From Flagellimonas oceanensis (lineage in GTDB: Bacteria; Bacteroidota; Bacteroidia; Flavobacteriales; Flavobacteriaceae): 64,000 bases of DNA. The DNA lies in contig NZ_RZNA01000018.1 in the NCBI RefSeq assembly GCF_003992595.1, positions 112,151 to 176,150 on the forward strand. The letters run 5' to 3'. Made by a program: the position numbers and the translations under genes. Below are positions 1 through 8,498 of this stretch, piece by piece; position 1 is the first letter of the stretch, and each line of letters opens with the position of its first letter. A model generated the notes under the pieces. The model saw nothing but the letters and a program-made list of their open reading frames with translations, was not told where the DNA came from and ran no database searches.

Positions 1-806
1 TGGAAGAACAATCTACCCACCCCATTGCAAAGGCAATTCTGGAATACAAAGCGGACGGTACTGATTTTAAGGCATCCGAAGTTTCTGAAGTTGCCGGTAA
101 GGGATTAAAGGGCACAGTCAACCATAAGCAGGTCTTGGTCGGCAACAAAGCATTGATGACTTCCAATAGTGTTGATGTTCCACCTGAAACCGATGTGATA
201 GTCGAATCTATAGTGATGGTCGCCATCGATGGAAAATTCGCAGGCTATGTGACCATTGCCGATGAACTTAAGGAAGACGCGCATCACACCATTCAACAGA
301 TTCGGGTGGCCGGAATAGCTAAAATCATAATGCTCTCTGGAGACAAGGATTCCATAACCCAACAAGTTGCCAAGGAACTGAATATTGATTGGGCCAAAGG
401 CGGCTTGCTACCCGAAGATAAGCTCAACGAGGTCGAAAAGCTCAAGGAACAACCTGAATCCACGGTAGCATTTATGGGCGACGGCATCAACGATGCACCC
501 GTGCTCGCAGCCAGTGATGTGGGTATTGCAATGGGTGGTTTGGGCAGCGATGTGGCCATAGAGACCGCAGACGTTATCATCCAGACCGACCAGCCGAGCA
601 GGATGGCCCGAGGAATCCAAATTGGACGCTCAACACGCCGTATCGTATGGCAAAATATTGGTCTTACTTTTGGGGTAAAAGGGATTTTTCTCATTTTGGG
701 TGCCATCGGTTTGGCTACGATGTGGGAGGCTGTGTTTGCCGATGTAGGTGTTTCGTTCGTTGCCATTCTCAATGCAATACGTTTGCAAAAAATGAATTGG
801 AAATAG
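1..806 (+). CDS. Zn/Cd/Pb-type P1B-2 ATPase, 3' part only
   Basis: This is the C-terminal 267 residues of a heavy-metal-exporting P-type ATPase; the reading frame is open from base 3, so the gene starts upstream of the window. Visible parts are the HP motif of the nucleotide-binding domain (STHPIAKAI, residues 4-12), the GDGINDAP hinge motif near residues 159-166 and the last two membrane helices. The helix pair carries a Lys (GVKGIF) and an Asp-x-Gly (FADVG), the combination that marks the Zn2+/Cd2+/Pb2+ subgroup P1B-2 (ZntA/CadA type). The phosphorylated Asp and the CPC helix lie outside the window. A remnant of a second gene of this type lies near 9.4 kb. The subgroup is well supported; the exact metal is inferred. 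Confidence 0.93.
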   Translation, partial: EEQSTHPIAKAILEYKADGTDFKASEVSEVAGKGLKGTVNHKQVLVGNKALMTSNSVDVPPETDVIVESIVMVAIDGKFAGYVTIADELKEDAHHTIQQIRVAGIAKIIMLSGDKDSITQQVAKELNIDWAKGGLLPEDKLNEVEKLKEQPESTVAFMGDGINDAPVLAASDVGIAMGGLGSDVAIETADVIIQTDQPSRMARGIQIGRSTRRIVWQNIGLTFGVKGIFLILGAIGLATMWEAVFADVGVSFVAILNAIRLQKMNWK

Positions 807-885
807 CAAAAATGTTAACCTTTAACAAATTACAAGCCCAAAACTGGATTAAATCTTAATTAACGATAACAAAACCATTAATAAT

Positions 886-2874
886 ATGAAAGACAAGGAA
901 AAACACAGCAAAGACGATGGCCACAACCACGACCACGGCGGCATCTTCGGCAAAAACACCGAACTCTATTTTGCTATTTTAAGCGGGGTCACACTAATTA
1001 CGGGTTTCCTATTGGAGAAATTTACCGGGGTTTCAGAAAACATTCCTTTTTGGCTCTATATTGCGGCCTACTTTTTCGGTGGCTATTTTACCTTGAAGGA
1101 GGCCATCGTCAAGATTTCCAAGGGCGGATTTGAAATCGATTTCCTGATGCTGGTCGCAGCTGCAGGAGCCGCCTATTTGGGCGAATGGGCAGAAGGTGCC
1201 TTGTTGCTGTTCCTGTTTAGTTTGGGTCACGCACTGGAAAACTATGCAATGGGCAAGGCCAAGAAATCCATTGCAGCGTTAACAGACCTTGCGCCTAAAA
1301 CCGCACTATTAAAGAAGGATGACGATACCGTTGAAGTCGGTATAGAAGAGTTACAGATAGGTGATACTATCGTGGTACGCCCCAACAGTAAAATATCTGC
1401 TGATGGTGTTATTGTAAAGGGCAATAGTAGTATAGACCAGTCACCCATTACCGGGGAAAGCGTTCCAGTGGACAAAACACCAATAGAAAATCCCGATAAG
1501 GAATATACAGCAAAAAGCGATATTCCCGACGAGAACCGTGTATTTTCAGGAACTATCAATGGCAACAATACCCTCGAAATAAAGGTGATTAAAGAGGCAA
1601 AAGATTCTACCCTCAACCGCTTGGTCACTATGGTTCAAGAGGCCCAGGACCAAAAATCGCCCACACAATTATTGACAGACAAGTTTGAGCGGTACTACGT
1701 GCCATCGGTAATCTTATTGGTCATAGTATTAAATTTTGCTTTTTTGGTCATCGATGAAACGTGGAATGAAAGCCTGTACCGTTCCCTGGCGGTACTTGTG
1801 GCAGCCAGTCCTTGTGCCCTGGCCATTTCTACGCCATCTGCTGTATTGAGTGGTGTGGCAAGAGCAGCACGAGGCGGGGTTTTGATAAAAGGCGGTCGCC
1901 CCTTGGAAGACTTAGGGGTACTTACCGCTCTCGCTTTTGACAAAACGGGAACACTTACCGAAGGAAAACCAAAGCTTACCGACGTCGAAAGTTTTGGCAG
2001 TATAGATAAAAAGGAACTGTTGGAAATCGCGATTGCGGTTGAGGAACTGAGTGACCATCCCCTGGCAAAGGCTGTTGTAAGGGATGGGATGGAGCGGCTT
2101 GGGAAGGACACCAAAATTCCCGATGCCGATGATTTGGAAGCCGTACAGGGCAAGGGCATAAAGGCAAACTATCAAGGGAATTCCATTTACATAGGCAACC
2201 TTGAGCTTTTTGAGGATATTGATAAAGGTGTTCCCAGCGATGTATCAGAAAAGGTAAGAGCGCTTGAAGGGGAAGGAAAGACCACGATGCTAATAAAAAG
2301 GGGCAATGAATTTATAGGGATGCTGGGGCTAATGGACACGCCACGGGAAAAAGCCAAGGAAACCCTTGCCCAACTAAAGGAAATAGGCATCAAGAAAATG
2401 ATAATGCTTACCGGCGACAACCAGAAAGTAGCCGACGCTGTAGCCGAGGAAATCGGTTTGACCGAAGCTCGCGGAAGTCTGCTTCCCGAAGAAAAAGTGG
2501 AGGCCATCAAAAAACTTGCGGAACAGGAAAATAAACTGGCAATGATAGGTGATGGGGTCAATGATGCCCCTGCTATGGCAAACAGTACCGTTGGTATTGC
2601 AATGGGTGCGGCGGGAAGCGACGTGGCTTTAGAGACCGCAGATATAGCACTAATGGCAGACAAACTGGAAACCTTGCCTTTTGCCATCGGTTTGAGCAGA
2701 AAAGCGAAGGCGATAATCAAGCAAAACTTATGGGTTAGCTTGGGGGTTGTTGCCCTTTTAATTCCTGCGACCATAATGAGCTGGGCAAGTATCGGCATAG
2801 CCGTGGCGGTTCACGAAGGCTCTACGTTGGTAGTGGTGGTCAATGCATTGCGTTTGCTCGCCTATAAAAAATAA
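886..2874 (+). CDS. Heavy-metal P-type ATPase, P1B-4 subgroup (Co/Fe/Zn exporter)
   Basis: A 662-residue inner-membrane ATPase. The N-terminus is short, charged and His-rich (residues 7-18) and has no HMA domain. The transmembrane metal site reads SPC (308-310) instead of CPC, and the last helix carries HEGST (643-647). These two motifs together define P1B-4 ATPases (CoaT, CtpD, CzcP, PfeT types), which export Co2+, Fe2+ or Zn2+. DKTGTLT with the phosphorylated Asp is at 352-358, and an HP motif (SDHPLAKAV) and GDGVNDAP follow. The gene is followed 39 bases later by a Fur-family regulator, which suggests control by iron, zinc or peroxide stress. Iron or cobalt is the best guess for the substrate; the sequence alone does not decide. 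Confidence 0.95.
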   Translation: MKDKEKHSKDDGHNHDHGGIFGKNTELYFAILSGVTLITGFLLEKFTGVSENIPFWLYIAAYFFGGYFTLKEAIVKISKGGFEIDFLMLVAAAGAAYLGEWAEGALLLFLFSLGHALENYAMGKAKKSIAALTDLAPKTALLKKDDDTVEVGIEELQIGDTIVVRPNSKISADGVIVKGNSSIDQSPITGESVPVDKTPIENPDKEYTAKSDIPDENRVFSGTINGNNTLEIKVIKEAKDSTLNRLVTMVQEAQDQKSPTQLLTDKFERYYVPSVILLVIVLNFAFLVIDETWNESLYRSLAVLVAASPCALAISTPSAVLSGVARAARGGVLIKGGRPLEDLGVLTALAFDKTGTLTEGKPKLTDVESFGSIDKKELLEIAIAVEELSDHPLAKAVVRDGMERLGKDTKIPDADDLEAVQGKGIKANYQGNSIYIGNLELFEDIDKGVPSDVSEKVRALEGEGKTTMLIKRGNEFIGMLGLMDTPREKAKETLAQLKEIGIKKMIMLTGDNQKVADAVAEEIGLTEARGSLLPEEKVEAIKKLAEQENKLAMIGDGVNDAPAMANSTVGIAMGAAGSDVALETADIALMADKLETLPFAIGLSRKAKAIIKQNLWVSLGVVALLIPATIMSWASIGIAVAVHEGSTLVVVVNALRLLAYKK

Positions 2875-2913
2875 ATCCAATAAAGGAGATTGCCTTTGAA
2901 TCAAGATTAAAAA

Positions 2914-3348
2914 ATGAACAAAACGGAAAAAATATTGTCAAGTCACGGTATTCGCCCTACTCAAATGAGGTCCAAGATATACAGGTATCTGAGAAGGAAG
3001 CAAAGTGCCGTGTCCTTTTCCGATTTAAAAAAGGTCTTTGCCGAAAAGAGCGAAACCAATAAGACAGCAAACAGAACGACCTTTTATCGCAACCTTAAGA
3101 TTTTTGAGGAGAAGGGACTTATTCATCAGATTAATGATGGAACCGGAGTGGCAAAATTTGCAATTTCTGATGAAAACGTTAAAGGTAAATATGGTTCGGA
3201 TTTACATCTGCATTTTCATTGTACCGAATGTAAGAAAACAATCTGTTTGCCAAATAAAATACCGGAAGAAAGTTTACCAAGTGATTATAAAATAAACGAT
3301 GTCAACTTGGTATTAAAAGGGATATGCGTGAAATGTAAGGAAAAATAA
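2914..3348 (+). CDS. Fur-family metal-responsive transcription regulator
   Basis: A 144-residue protein with an N-terminal winged helix (about 5-80, including RPTQMRSKIYRYL and NRTTFYRNLKIFEEKGLI) and a C-terminal metal-binding and dimer domain. The HLHFHC segment puts His98, His100 and His102 beside Cys103. Two CxxC pairs, 103/106 and 138/141, form the structural zinc site typical of the family. It sits directly behind the P1B-4 ATPase and before a long hairpin, so it probably controls that exporter. Whether it senses Fe, Zn, Mn or peroxide (Fur, Zur, Mur or PerR) cannot be decided here. Confidence 0.92.
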   Translation: MNKTEKILSSHGIRPTQMRSKIYRYLRRKQSAVSFSDLKKVFAEKSETNKTANRTTFYRNLKIFEEKGLIHQINDGTGVAKFAISDENVKGKYGSDLHLHFHCTECKKTICLPNKIPEESLPSDYKINDVNLVLKGICVKCKEK

Positions 3349-3350
3349 CA

Positions 3351-3411
3351 GGTGGGAGTTCCAGAACTTTGAACCCTTGCGCCCAAGAGGCAAGTTCAAG
3401 GTTCTTCCACC
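3351..3411 (+). other. Long interrupted hairpin between fur-type gene and lpdA
   Basis: The left arm at 3351-3380 pairs with the right arm at 3390-3411 around a 9-base loop. Blocks GGTGGGAG, AACTTTGAAC and TTGC match the reverse complement of the right arm with two mismatches or wobbles and with bulges of 6 and 2 bases, giving a 22-pair stem. No run of T follows, so a simple intrinsic terminator is unlikely. It ends 24 bases before the next start codon and may be a structured leader, an attenuator or a processing site. Confidence 0.55.
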
Positions 3412-3435
3412 TTATTTAACCAAAAAAATACAATT

Positions 3436-4839
3436 ATGGAAAAATATGATATAACAATTATTGGTTCCGGTCCAGGTGGCTACATGTGTGCCATACGTGC
3501 TGCACAACTGGGCTTTAAAGTGGCCATAATCGAAAGGTACAGTACCCTTGGCGGCACTTGCCTTAACGTGGGTTGTATCCCTTCAAAAGCCTGGCTGGAA
3601 GCATCGGAACATTACCACAAGCTCAAACACCAATTCGAGGATTTCGGCATTGATGTCAAGGAGGCGAATGTAGATATTGTAAAAATGAACCAAAGGGTTC
3701 AAGACGTCGTGGGGGAAATCATCAACGGGGTAGCCTACCTGATGAAAAAGAACAAGGTTACCGTTTATGAAGGCCACGGAAACATCAAGGACAAAAACAC
3801 CATTGAAATTAAGGGCGAGGACAAAACACAAACCATAGAAACCGATAAAATGGTCATCGCCACCGGGTCAAAACCTGCATCCTTGCCCAACATAGAAATA
3901 GATAAAAAAAGGATTATTTCCTCTACGGAAGCGCTTGCCCTTAAAGAAATCCCCAAACACTTGATGGTCGTTGGAGGTGGTGTCATTGGGGTCGAGATAG
4001 GTTCGGTTTTCGCCAGGTTAGGTTCAAAGGTTTCCATCGTAGAGTATTTTGATGGGCTTATTTATACAATGGACAAATCCGTAGGGCATCAATTGTACAG
4101 GTCCCTAAGAAAACAAGATATCGAGTTCTATCTGGAACACAAGGTCACAAAAGCTGTGGCAGCAGATGATAAAGTAACCCTTACGGCACAGAACAGGAAA
4201 GACGACAAGGAAATGCAGTTGGAAGGCGACTATTGCCTGATGGCCATTGGGAGAAAACCTTTTACATCAGGCTTGGGCCTTGCAAACGTGGGAGTGGAAA
4301 CCAACGAAAAAGGACAAATAAAAGTAGACGATAACCTGGAAACCAATGTAAAAGGGGTCTATGCCATTGGAGATGTAGTCCGAGGTGCGATGCTCGCCCA
4401 TAAGGCCAGTGAAGAAGGTGTTTTTGTGGCCGAACGCATTGCGGGACAAAAGCCGCACATCAATTATTCCCTCATACCAAACATTGTCTATACACAGCCC
4501 GAAGTAGCCGGCGTGGGACTTACCGAAGAGGAACTTAAAGAAGCAGGAAGGGCTATAAAAACGGGCACGTTTCCCTTTAAGGCCAATGCACGGGCCAAGA
4601 TAAGTATGGACACCGATGGCTTTATAAAAGTGATTGCAGACAAGGAAACCGATGAAATTTTGGGCGTTCATATGATAGGTCCGCGCATAGCCGATAGTTA
4701 TACGGAAGCTGTCGTGGCGATGGAATTCAGGGCAGCGGCAGAGGATATTGCCAGAATGTCCCACGGACACCCCACATTTTCAGAAACCTTTAAGGAAGCC
4801 TGCTTGGCTGCTACCGAAGACAGGGCGTTGCATATATAA
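3436..4839 (+). CDS. lpdA: Dihydrolipoyl dehydrogenase
   Basis: A 467-residue FAD-dependent disulfide oxidoreductase that reoxidises dihydrolipoamide with NAD+ as the E3 subunit of 2-oxoacid dehydrogenase complexes. Seen features are the FAD dinucleotide fold (GSGPGGYMCAIRAAQLG at 10-26), the redox pair Cys42/Cys47 in GGTCLNVGCIPSK, the NAD-binding GGGVIGVEIG loop, the second FAD motif VYAIGDVV and the His445-x4-Glu450 base pair near the C-terminus. It lacks the HMA domain and C-terminal Cys pair of mercuric reductase. Its place in a metal cluster, away from any E1/E2 genes, suggests a spare E3 used under metal or oxidative stress; that role is inferred. Confidence 0.93.
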   Translation: MEKYDITIIGSGPGGYMCAIRAAQLGFKVAIIERYSTLGGTCLNVGCIPSKAWLEASEHYHKLKHQFEDFGIDVKEANVDIVKMNQRVQDVVGEIINGVAYLMKKNKVTVYEGHGNIKDKNTIEIKGEDKTQTIETDKMVIATGSKPASLPNIEIDKKRIISSTEALALKEIPKHLMVVGGGVIGVEIGSVFARLGSKVSIVEYFDGLIYTMDKSVGHQLYRSLRKQDIEFYLEHKVTKAVAADDKVTLTAQNRKDDKEMQLEGDYCLMAIGRKPFTSGLGLANVGVETNEKGQIKVDDNLETNVKGVYAIGDVVRGAMLAHKASEEGVFVAERIAGQKPHINYSLIPNIVYTQPEVAGVGLTEEELKEAGRAIKTGTFPFKANARAKISMDTDGFIKVIADKETDEILGVHMIGPRIADSYTEAVVAMEFRAAAEDIARMSHGHPTFSETFKEACLAATEDRALHI

Positions 4840-4858
4840 AATTATAAAAAAAACGAAG

Positions 4859-5068
4859 ATGAAGAAAATTCAAAAACTAACCCAAGAAATCAACGAATTG
4901 ACCCTAAGGATTGAACACGAATATCCCGAACTCTATCGGTATTTGGATGAGAACCCCATAACGATTCCCGTAGATGATGAAGCAAAACCGACCATTAAAT
5001 CGTTCGCTGATTATTTGGAGAGCTTAAAATCGATTTTGGAAAAATATATGGAATCCCATAGTAAGTAA
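4859..5068 (+). CDS. Small conserved-looking hypothetical protein
   Basis: A 69-residue, charged, probably helical cytoplasmic protein starting MKKIQKLTQEINELTLRIEH and ending in a Lys- and Glu-rich helix. There is no signal peptide or membrane segment. The frame is open further upstream into the end of lpdA, but the ATG at 4859 follows the lpdA stop by 19 bases and is the natural start. It lies between lpdA and the HMA-CDF exporter on the same strand, so it is probably co-transcribed. I do not recognise the family. Confidence 0.6.
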   Translation: MKKIQKLTQEINELTLRIEHEYPELYRYLDENPITIPVDDEAKPTIKSFADYLESLKSILEKYMESHSK

Positions 5069-5111
5069 AGATTTAAAAGACCAAACGTAGAATTTAATAC
5101 AGATTATTTAA

Positions 5112-5912
5112 ATGTCCACTATAAACAAAAGCACTTTTAAGGTAAGTCAAATGGATTGCCCTTCAGAAGAACAGATGATACGGATGAAACTGGAGTCAAA
5201 TCCTCAAATCAAATATCTGGACTTTGACATTCCGAATAGGAAATTAGATGTGTACCATCAAGGGAATGCCCAAGAAATAAACGTGGAATTGGGTGCATTA
5301 AAGTTGGGGGAAAAACTTTTGGGAACAGAAAAGGCGGAAGCACCTAATACTGAAGATGAGACCAAACAAAAGAAGATACTCTGGTGGGTCTTGTACATCA
5401 ATTTTGGTTTTTTTGTTATCGAAATGACTACGGGTTGGATTTCTTCCTCGATGGGTCTAATTGCCGATTCACTGGATATGCTGGCCGATTCCATTGTATA
5501 TGCATTGAGCCTTTTTGCCGTAGGCGGCGCTATTTCCAGAAAAAAGAAAGTGGCGAAATTCAGTGGCTATTTTCAGATGGCGTTGGCCCTGCTGGGATTT
5601 TCGGAAGTCGTGAGAAGGTTTTTGAGTAGTAGCGAAACCCCTTTGTTCCAATGGATGATTATCGTTTCCATTTTCGCCCTTATCGGCAACCTCGTTTCCC
5701 TATGGTTGATAAACAAGGCCAAAAGCAAGGAAGCGCATATGCAGGCAAGTGCCATCTTTACCTCAAACGACATTATTGTGAACGGCGGGGTAATACTGGC
5801 AGGGGTGCTGGTTTATTTTTTAGACAGTAAATGGCCCGATTTGGTCATAGGCGGTATTGTATTTGCCTTTGTGATGCGTGGGGCCATTAGAATTTTAAAA
5901 TTGTCCAAATAA
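5112..5912 (+). CDS. CDF-family cation exporter with N-terminal HMA-like domain
   Basis: A 266-residue protein in two parts. Residues 1-70 resemble a ferredoxin-fold metal-binding domain, with MDCPSEEQ (14-21) at the place of the usual GMTCxxC loop, so only one Cys is kept. Residues from about 88 form a membrane domain of the cation diffusion facilitator type. The second helix carries DxxxD (DMLAD), the normal metal ligands. The fifth helix reads FTSNDIIVN, where the usual His of HxxxD seems replaced while the Asp is kept. No clear C-terminal cytoplasmic domain is left. It is followed in the same frame by a second CDF gene, and both probably export Zn2+, Co2+, Cd2+ or Fe2+. Confidence 0.88.
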   Translation: MSTINKSTFKVSQMDCPSEEQMIRMKLESNPQIKYLDFDIPNRKLDVYHQGNAQEINVELGALKLGEKLLGTEKAEAPNTEDETKQKKILWWVLYINFGFFVIEMTTGWISSSMGLIADSLDMLADSIVYALSLFAVGGAISRKKKVAKFSGYFQMALALLGFSEVVRRFLSSSETPLFQWMIIVSIFALIGNLVSLWLINKAKSKEAHMQASAIFTSNDIIVNGGVILAGVLVYFLDSKWPDLVIGGIVFAFVMRGAIRILKLSK

Positions 5913-5948
5913 CGTATTGGGAAGAAAAGAAATAGCAAAAGAAAGATT

Positions 5949-6860
5949 TTGGAAAGGAATCCAAATGCCATATCCCGAATAGGACTCAAAACTACCCTCG
6001 TAGGTATTTTGATCAGTGCATTATTGGCATTGATCAAAGGTTTGGGCGGGGTGTTCGGGCATTCTTATGCCCTTATTGCCGATGCGATCGAATCCGGGGC
6101 GGATGTGCTGACATCCGCACTATTATGGGCCGGGTTGAGATGGTCGTCAAGGCCACCGGATGAAAACCATCCCTACGGACACGGTAAGATAGAGGCCCTG
6201 GTGGCGGTGGGTATTGCCATAGCCCTAACCATTGCAGGTGGTATAATCATAAGGGACAGCATCGACCATATTCTGGTACCCCACAAAACTCCTGCACCCT
6301 TCACACTCTTCATACTGGTATTTGTTGTCCTCACGAAAGAGGCGTTGTATCGCTATGTCATGAAAACAGGTGATGAAATCAATAGTTCGGCCGTCAAGGC
6401 CGATGCATTTCACCATAGGAGTGATGCCATTACGTCGATAGCCGCTTTTATAGGGATTTCCATAGCATTGATCGGTGGCGAAGGGTTTGAGATAGCGGAT
6501 GATTTCGCGGCACTCATTGCAGCGGGCATTATTCTGTTCAATGCCTATAAAATAGCTAGGTCATCGGTAAGGGAGTTGCTGGACGAAGCTGTGGAGCCCG
6601 AATTTCGAAATGAGGTTATCCGACTGGCCGAAGCCGTTCCTGAAGTGGTAAGGGTAGAGCGCTGCCATTCCCGAAAGATGGGAACGGCCTTTCATATCGA
6701 TATGCATATTTGGATCGATGGGGAATTAACTGTGACCGAGGGCCATGATATTGCACACAAAGTAAAGGAGAGATTGTTCAGGTCATATTCCGAGATACTT
6801 GACGTGCACATCCATATCGAACCTAGCAAAGAGAGAAATGTTAAAATGACAGAATTATGA
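5949..6860 (+). CDS. CDF-family cation exporter
   Basis: A 303-residue inner-membrane divalent-cation:proton antiporter. The second helix shows ADAIESGADVLTS and the fifth HHRSDAITS, which supply the Asp and His ligands of the transport site. PDENHPYGHGKIE in the first loop is the usual His-rich family motif. The C-terminal cytoplasmic dimer domain (about 205-295) is present, with a His-rich end (VHIHIEPSK). A TTG at 5949 is the best start seen; ATT at 5916 is the only other candidate back to the previous stop. It overlaps the next gene by 4 bases (ATGA), so the two are translationally coupled. Confidence 0.92.
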   Translation: MERNPNAISRIGLKTTLVGILISALLALIKGLGGVFGHSYALIADAIESGADVLTSALLWAGLRWSSRPPDENHPYGHGKIEALVAVGIAIALTIAGGIIIRDSIDHILVPHKTPAPFTLFILVFVVLTKEALYRYVMKTGDEINSSAVKADAFHHRSDAITSIAAFIGISIALIGGEGFEIADDFAALIAAGIILFNAYKIARSSVRELLDEAVEPEFRNEVIRLAEAVPEVVRVERCHSRKMGTAFHIDMHIWIDGELTVTEGHDIAHKVKERLFRSYSEILDVHIHIEPSKERNVKMTEL

Positions 6861-7855
6861 ACATATGGCCATGGGTACTCGTTTTGGGCCTAGCGGCCTG
6901 GGCAGCACACTGGGGTGCGGATCGATTGTTGACTCCTTTAAAGTTGCTCCGCAAGCAATGGGGGCTTACCGCATCCGCTGGAGCCGCTTTTCTTGCCCTT
7001 GTAACGGCCAGTCCTGAAGTTGCCATCAATATAACCAGTGCGGCACGGGACGTTTCCGATATTGGCCTGGGCAACTTATTGGGTTCCAATATTATTTCCA
7101 TTCCCTTGATGGTGACCATAGCTTATTTTGCTTCCAGGAAACAATTCAAGAACAACAAGGAACATCAAGAACATCTTGATAAAAACATTCTGGCGTTGAA
7201 CAAACGTTCGGTTTCCGTACTGTCCCTTCCTTATCTGGGCATTATCGCCCTTGTGGCCATTTTAACTCTGCCAAAGCCCTGGCGTGGCCTGCAACCTGTG
7301 GACGGGTGGATTATGCTGGCGGCCTATGCTGCGTTCTTGACCCACGCAATCATAAAAGGCAAGGAAAAGGGCAAAAAAGTAGAATGGAACAAAAAACAGG
7401 TCTGGTTATCGATTGCCGGGGCCTTTGCGATAGCAGTTGGCGCTTTTTTCATAGTGAAGGCGACCGAAAATATTGTTTCTGCCCTAAATATTTCTGAAAT
7501 CGTGGGAGGCCTTTTCATCACGGGCATAATGACCACGGCACCGGAAATATTCAAGACCTGGAGCGTGGTAAAAGGGGGCGAGGTGACAGCGGGCACCACC
7601 AGTGTTATTGCAGACAATGCCGTAACGATGACGGTGGCATTTTTTCCGCTGGCTTTGGTAACCACCCCCATTGAGGACTTTGAACTGTTCTGGGTCAACC
7701 TGGCCTTTGTCGGGCTTATGCCACTGCTTTACACACTATTTGTGCATCAAAGCAAGGAACTGCACGGTTTCTCTCGTTGGCAGATTTTTGTATTTGATGC
7801 GGCATATATAGTTTATTTACTGGTCATGGTTTTTTACGTGTTAAAACTTTTTTGA
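6857..7855 (+). CDS. CaCA-family cation antiporter (Na+/Ca2+ exchanger type)
   Basis: A 332-residue membrane protein with about ten helices and the two inverted alpha repeats of the cation/Ca2+ exchanger superfamily. The first repeat shows TASPEVAINITSA followed by GNLLGSNIISIPLM. The second shows TTAPEIFKTWSVVKGGEV followed by IADNAVTMTV. The acidic residues in both repeats are the expected cation ligands. The start codon overlaps the stop of the CDF gene, which suggests a two-gene exporter unit. The transported ion (Ca2+ or another divalent cation) is not fixed by the sequence. Confidence 0.88.
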   Translation: MNIWPWVLVLGLAAWAAHWGADRLLTPLKLLRKQWGLTASAGAAFLALVTASPEVAINITSAARDVSDIGLGNLLGSNIISIPLMVTIAYFASRKQFKNNKEHQEHLDKNILALNKRSVSVLSLPYLGIIALVAILTLPKPWRGLQPVDGWIMLAAYAAFLTHAIIKGKEKGKKVEWNKKQVWLSIAGAFAIAVGAFFIVKATENIVSALNISEIVGGLFITGIMTTAPEIFKTWSVVKGGEVTAGTTSVIADNAVTMTVAFFPLALVTTPIEDFELFWVNLAFVGLMPLLYTLFVHQSKELHGFSRWQIFVFDAAYIVYLLVMVFYVLKLF

Positions 7856-7858
7856 TAG

Positions 7859-8032
7859 ATGAAAGACGAACTTTTTAAAGATTGCTCGATGAGGCTCAAT
7901 ATGCTGGATGAAAACATCCACAAATTGGCCGTAAAGTATGCTAAAGAATACTATACGACAAACCAATGCTCCAAGGAGGAAGCCCTTGAACGCGGCATTG
8001 TAAAAGCAGAGATGGAAGGGCGAAAGCTCTAA
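7859..8032 (+). CDS. Tiny helical protein, paralogue A
   Basis: A 57-residue protein starting three bases after the antiporter stop. It is charged and predicted helical with no membrane segment. Its C-terminal part (KEYYTTNQCSKEEALERGIV) aligns with the next small gene through a pattern of Ala-rich helix, Ser-x-Glu-x-Ala and Gly-Ile-x-x-Ala-Glu. The ATG start was chosen because it begins right after the previous stop and the frame stays open to 8032. I do not recognise the family. Confidence 0.6.
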   Translation: MKDELFKDCSMRLNMLDENIHKLAVKYAKEYYTTNQCSKEEALERGIVKAEMEGRKL

Positions 8033-8046
8033 AAAAAGTATACAAT

Positions 8047-8223
8047 ATGGACTGGACATTTGAAGATTTCAAAACAAAACTTGATGGCCTACAGCCGTCA
8101 GTTCGGAAGAAGGCCCTCAAAATTGCACAAGAATTGGTAAAGGAGAATGGGTATTCTCGTGAGAAGGCCATTACGGAGGGAATCAAACGTGCAGAAGAAT
8201 GGTTTTATGACCTTAGGGGATAG
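8047..8223 (+). CDS. Tiny helical protein, paralogue B (YdaT-like pattern)
   Basis: A 58-residue protein starting MDWTFEDF and ending in an amphipathic helix with AITEGIKRAEEW. The layout (an opening M-x-W-x-x-x-D, a middle VRKKALKIAQEL helix and an end helix with Trp) resembles small stress-associated proteins such as Bacillus YdaT; this is from memory and weak. It shares the helix and Gly-Ile-x-x-Ala-Glu pattern with the gene just before it, so the two look like diverged tandem copies. It sits between ion transporters and a universal stress protein. Confidence 0.6.
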   Translation: MDWTFEDFKTKLDGLQPSVRKKALKIAQELVKENGYSREKAITEGIKRAEEWFYDLRG

Positions 8224-8259
8224 CATTGGTGCGTTGATTTTAGTAAAGCACAGTATAAT

Positions 8260-8442
8260 ATGTCACGGGAAAGAAGAAAGCGGAGACTAGAGGAAAAAAA
8301 GGGGAATTCAATAAACAGGAAAGTAAGAACCAGAAAGGAGAAAGGGTATTGCTTGTTGGTTTTTGTGGCAATGTTCCTTGCGGTGCTGACAATTGCCTTT
8401 TTAGATGCCATTCTATATGGTTTTTACCTGCTTTTCAATTGA
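8260..8442 (+). CDS. Small basic protein with one membrane helix
   Basis: A 60-residue protein. The first 30 residues are very rich in Arg and Lys (RERRKRRLEEKK), followed by one hydrophobic helix (about 31-57) and a short end. The charge pattern predicts the N-terminus in the cytoplasm. It has the same build as the small gene at 20895-21077. The function is unknown; it could regulate or anchor a membrane partner, but nothing in the sequence shows this. Confidence 0.55.
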   Translation: MSRERRKRRLEEKKGNSINRKVRTRKEKGYCLLVFVAMFLAVLTIAFLDAILYGFYLLFN

Positions 8443-8498
8443 ATAATTAAACCTAAAAAGAAAGATTAATGAAGTCAAATCAATAAAAACAAAATGAT

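Noticed and set aside
293..772. Long - strand open frames opposite the P-type ATPases
   Set aside because: They are antisense shadows of strongly coding frames with clear motifs.
3436..4839. Mercuric reductase reading of the flavoprotein
   Set aside because: It has no HMA domain and no C-terminal Cys pair, and has the His-x4-Glu of dihydrolipoyl dehydrogenase.
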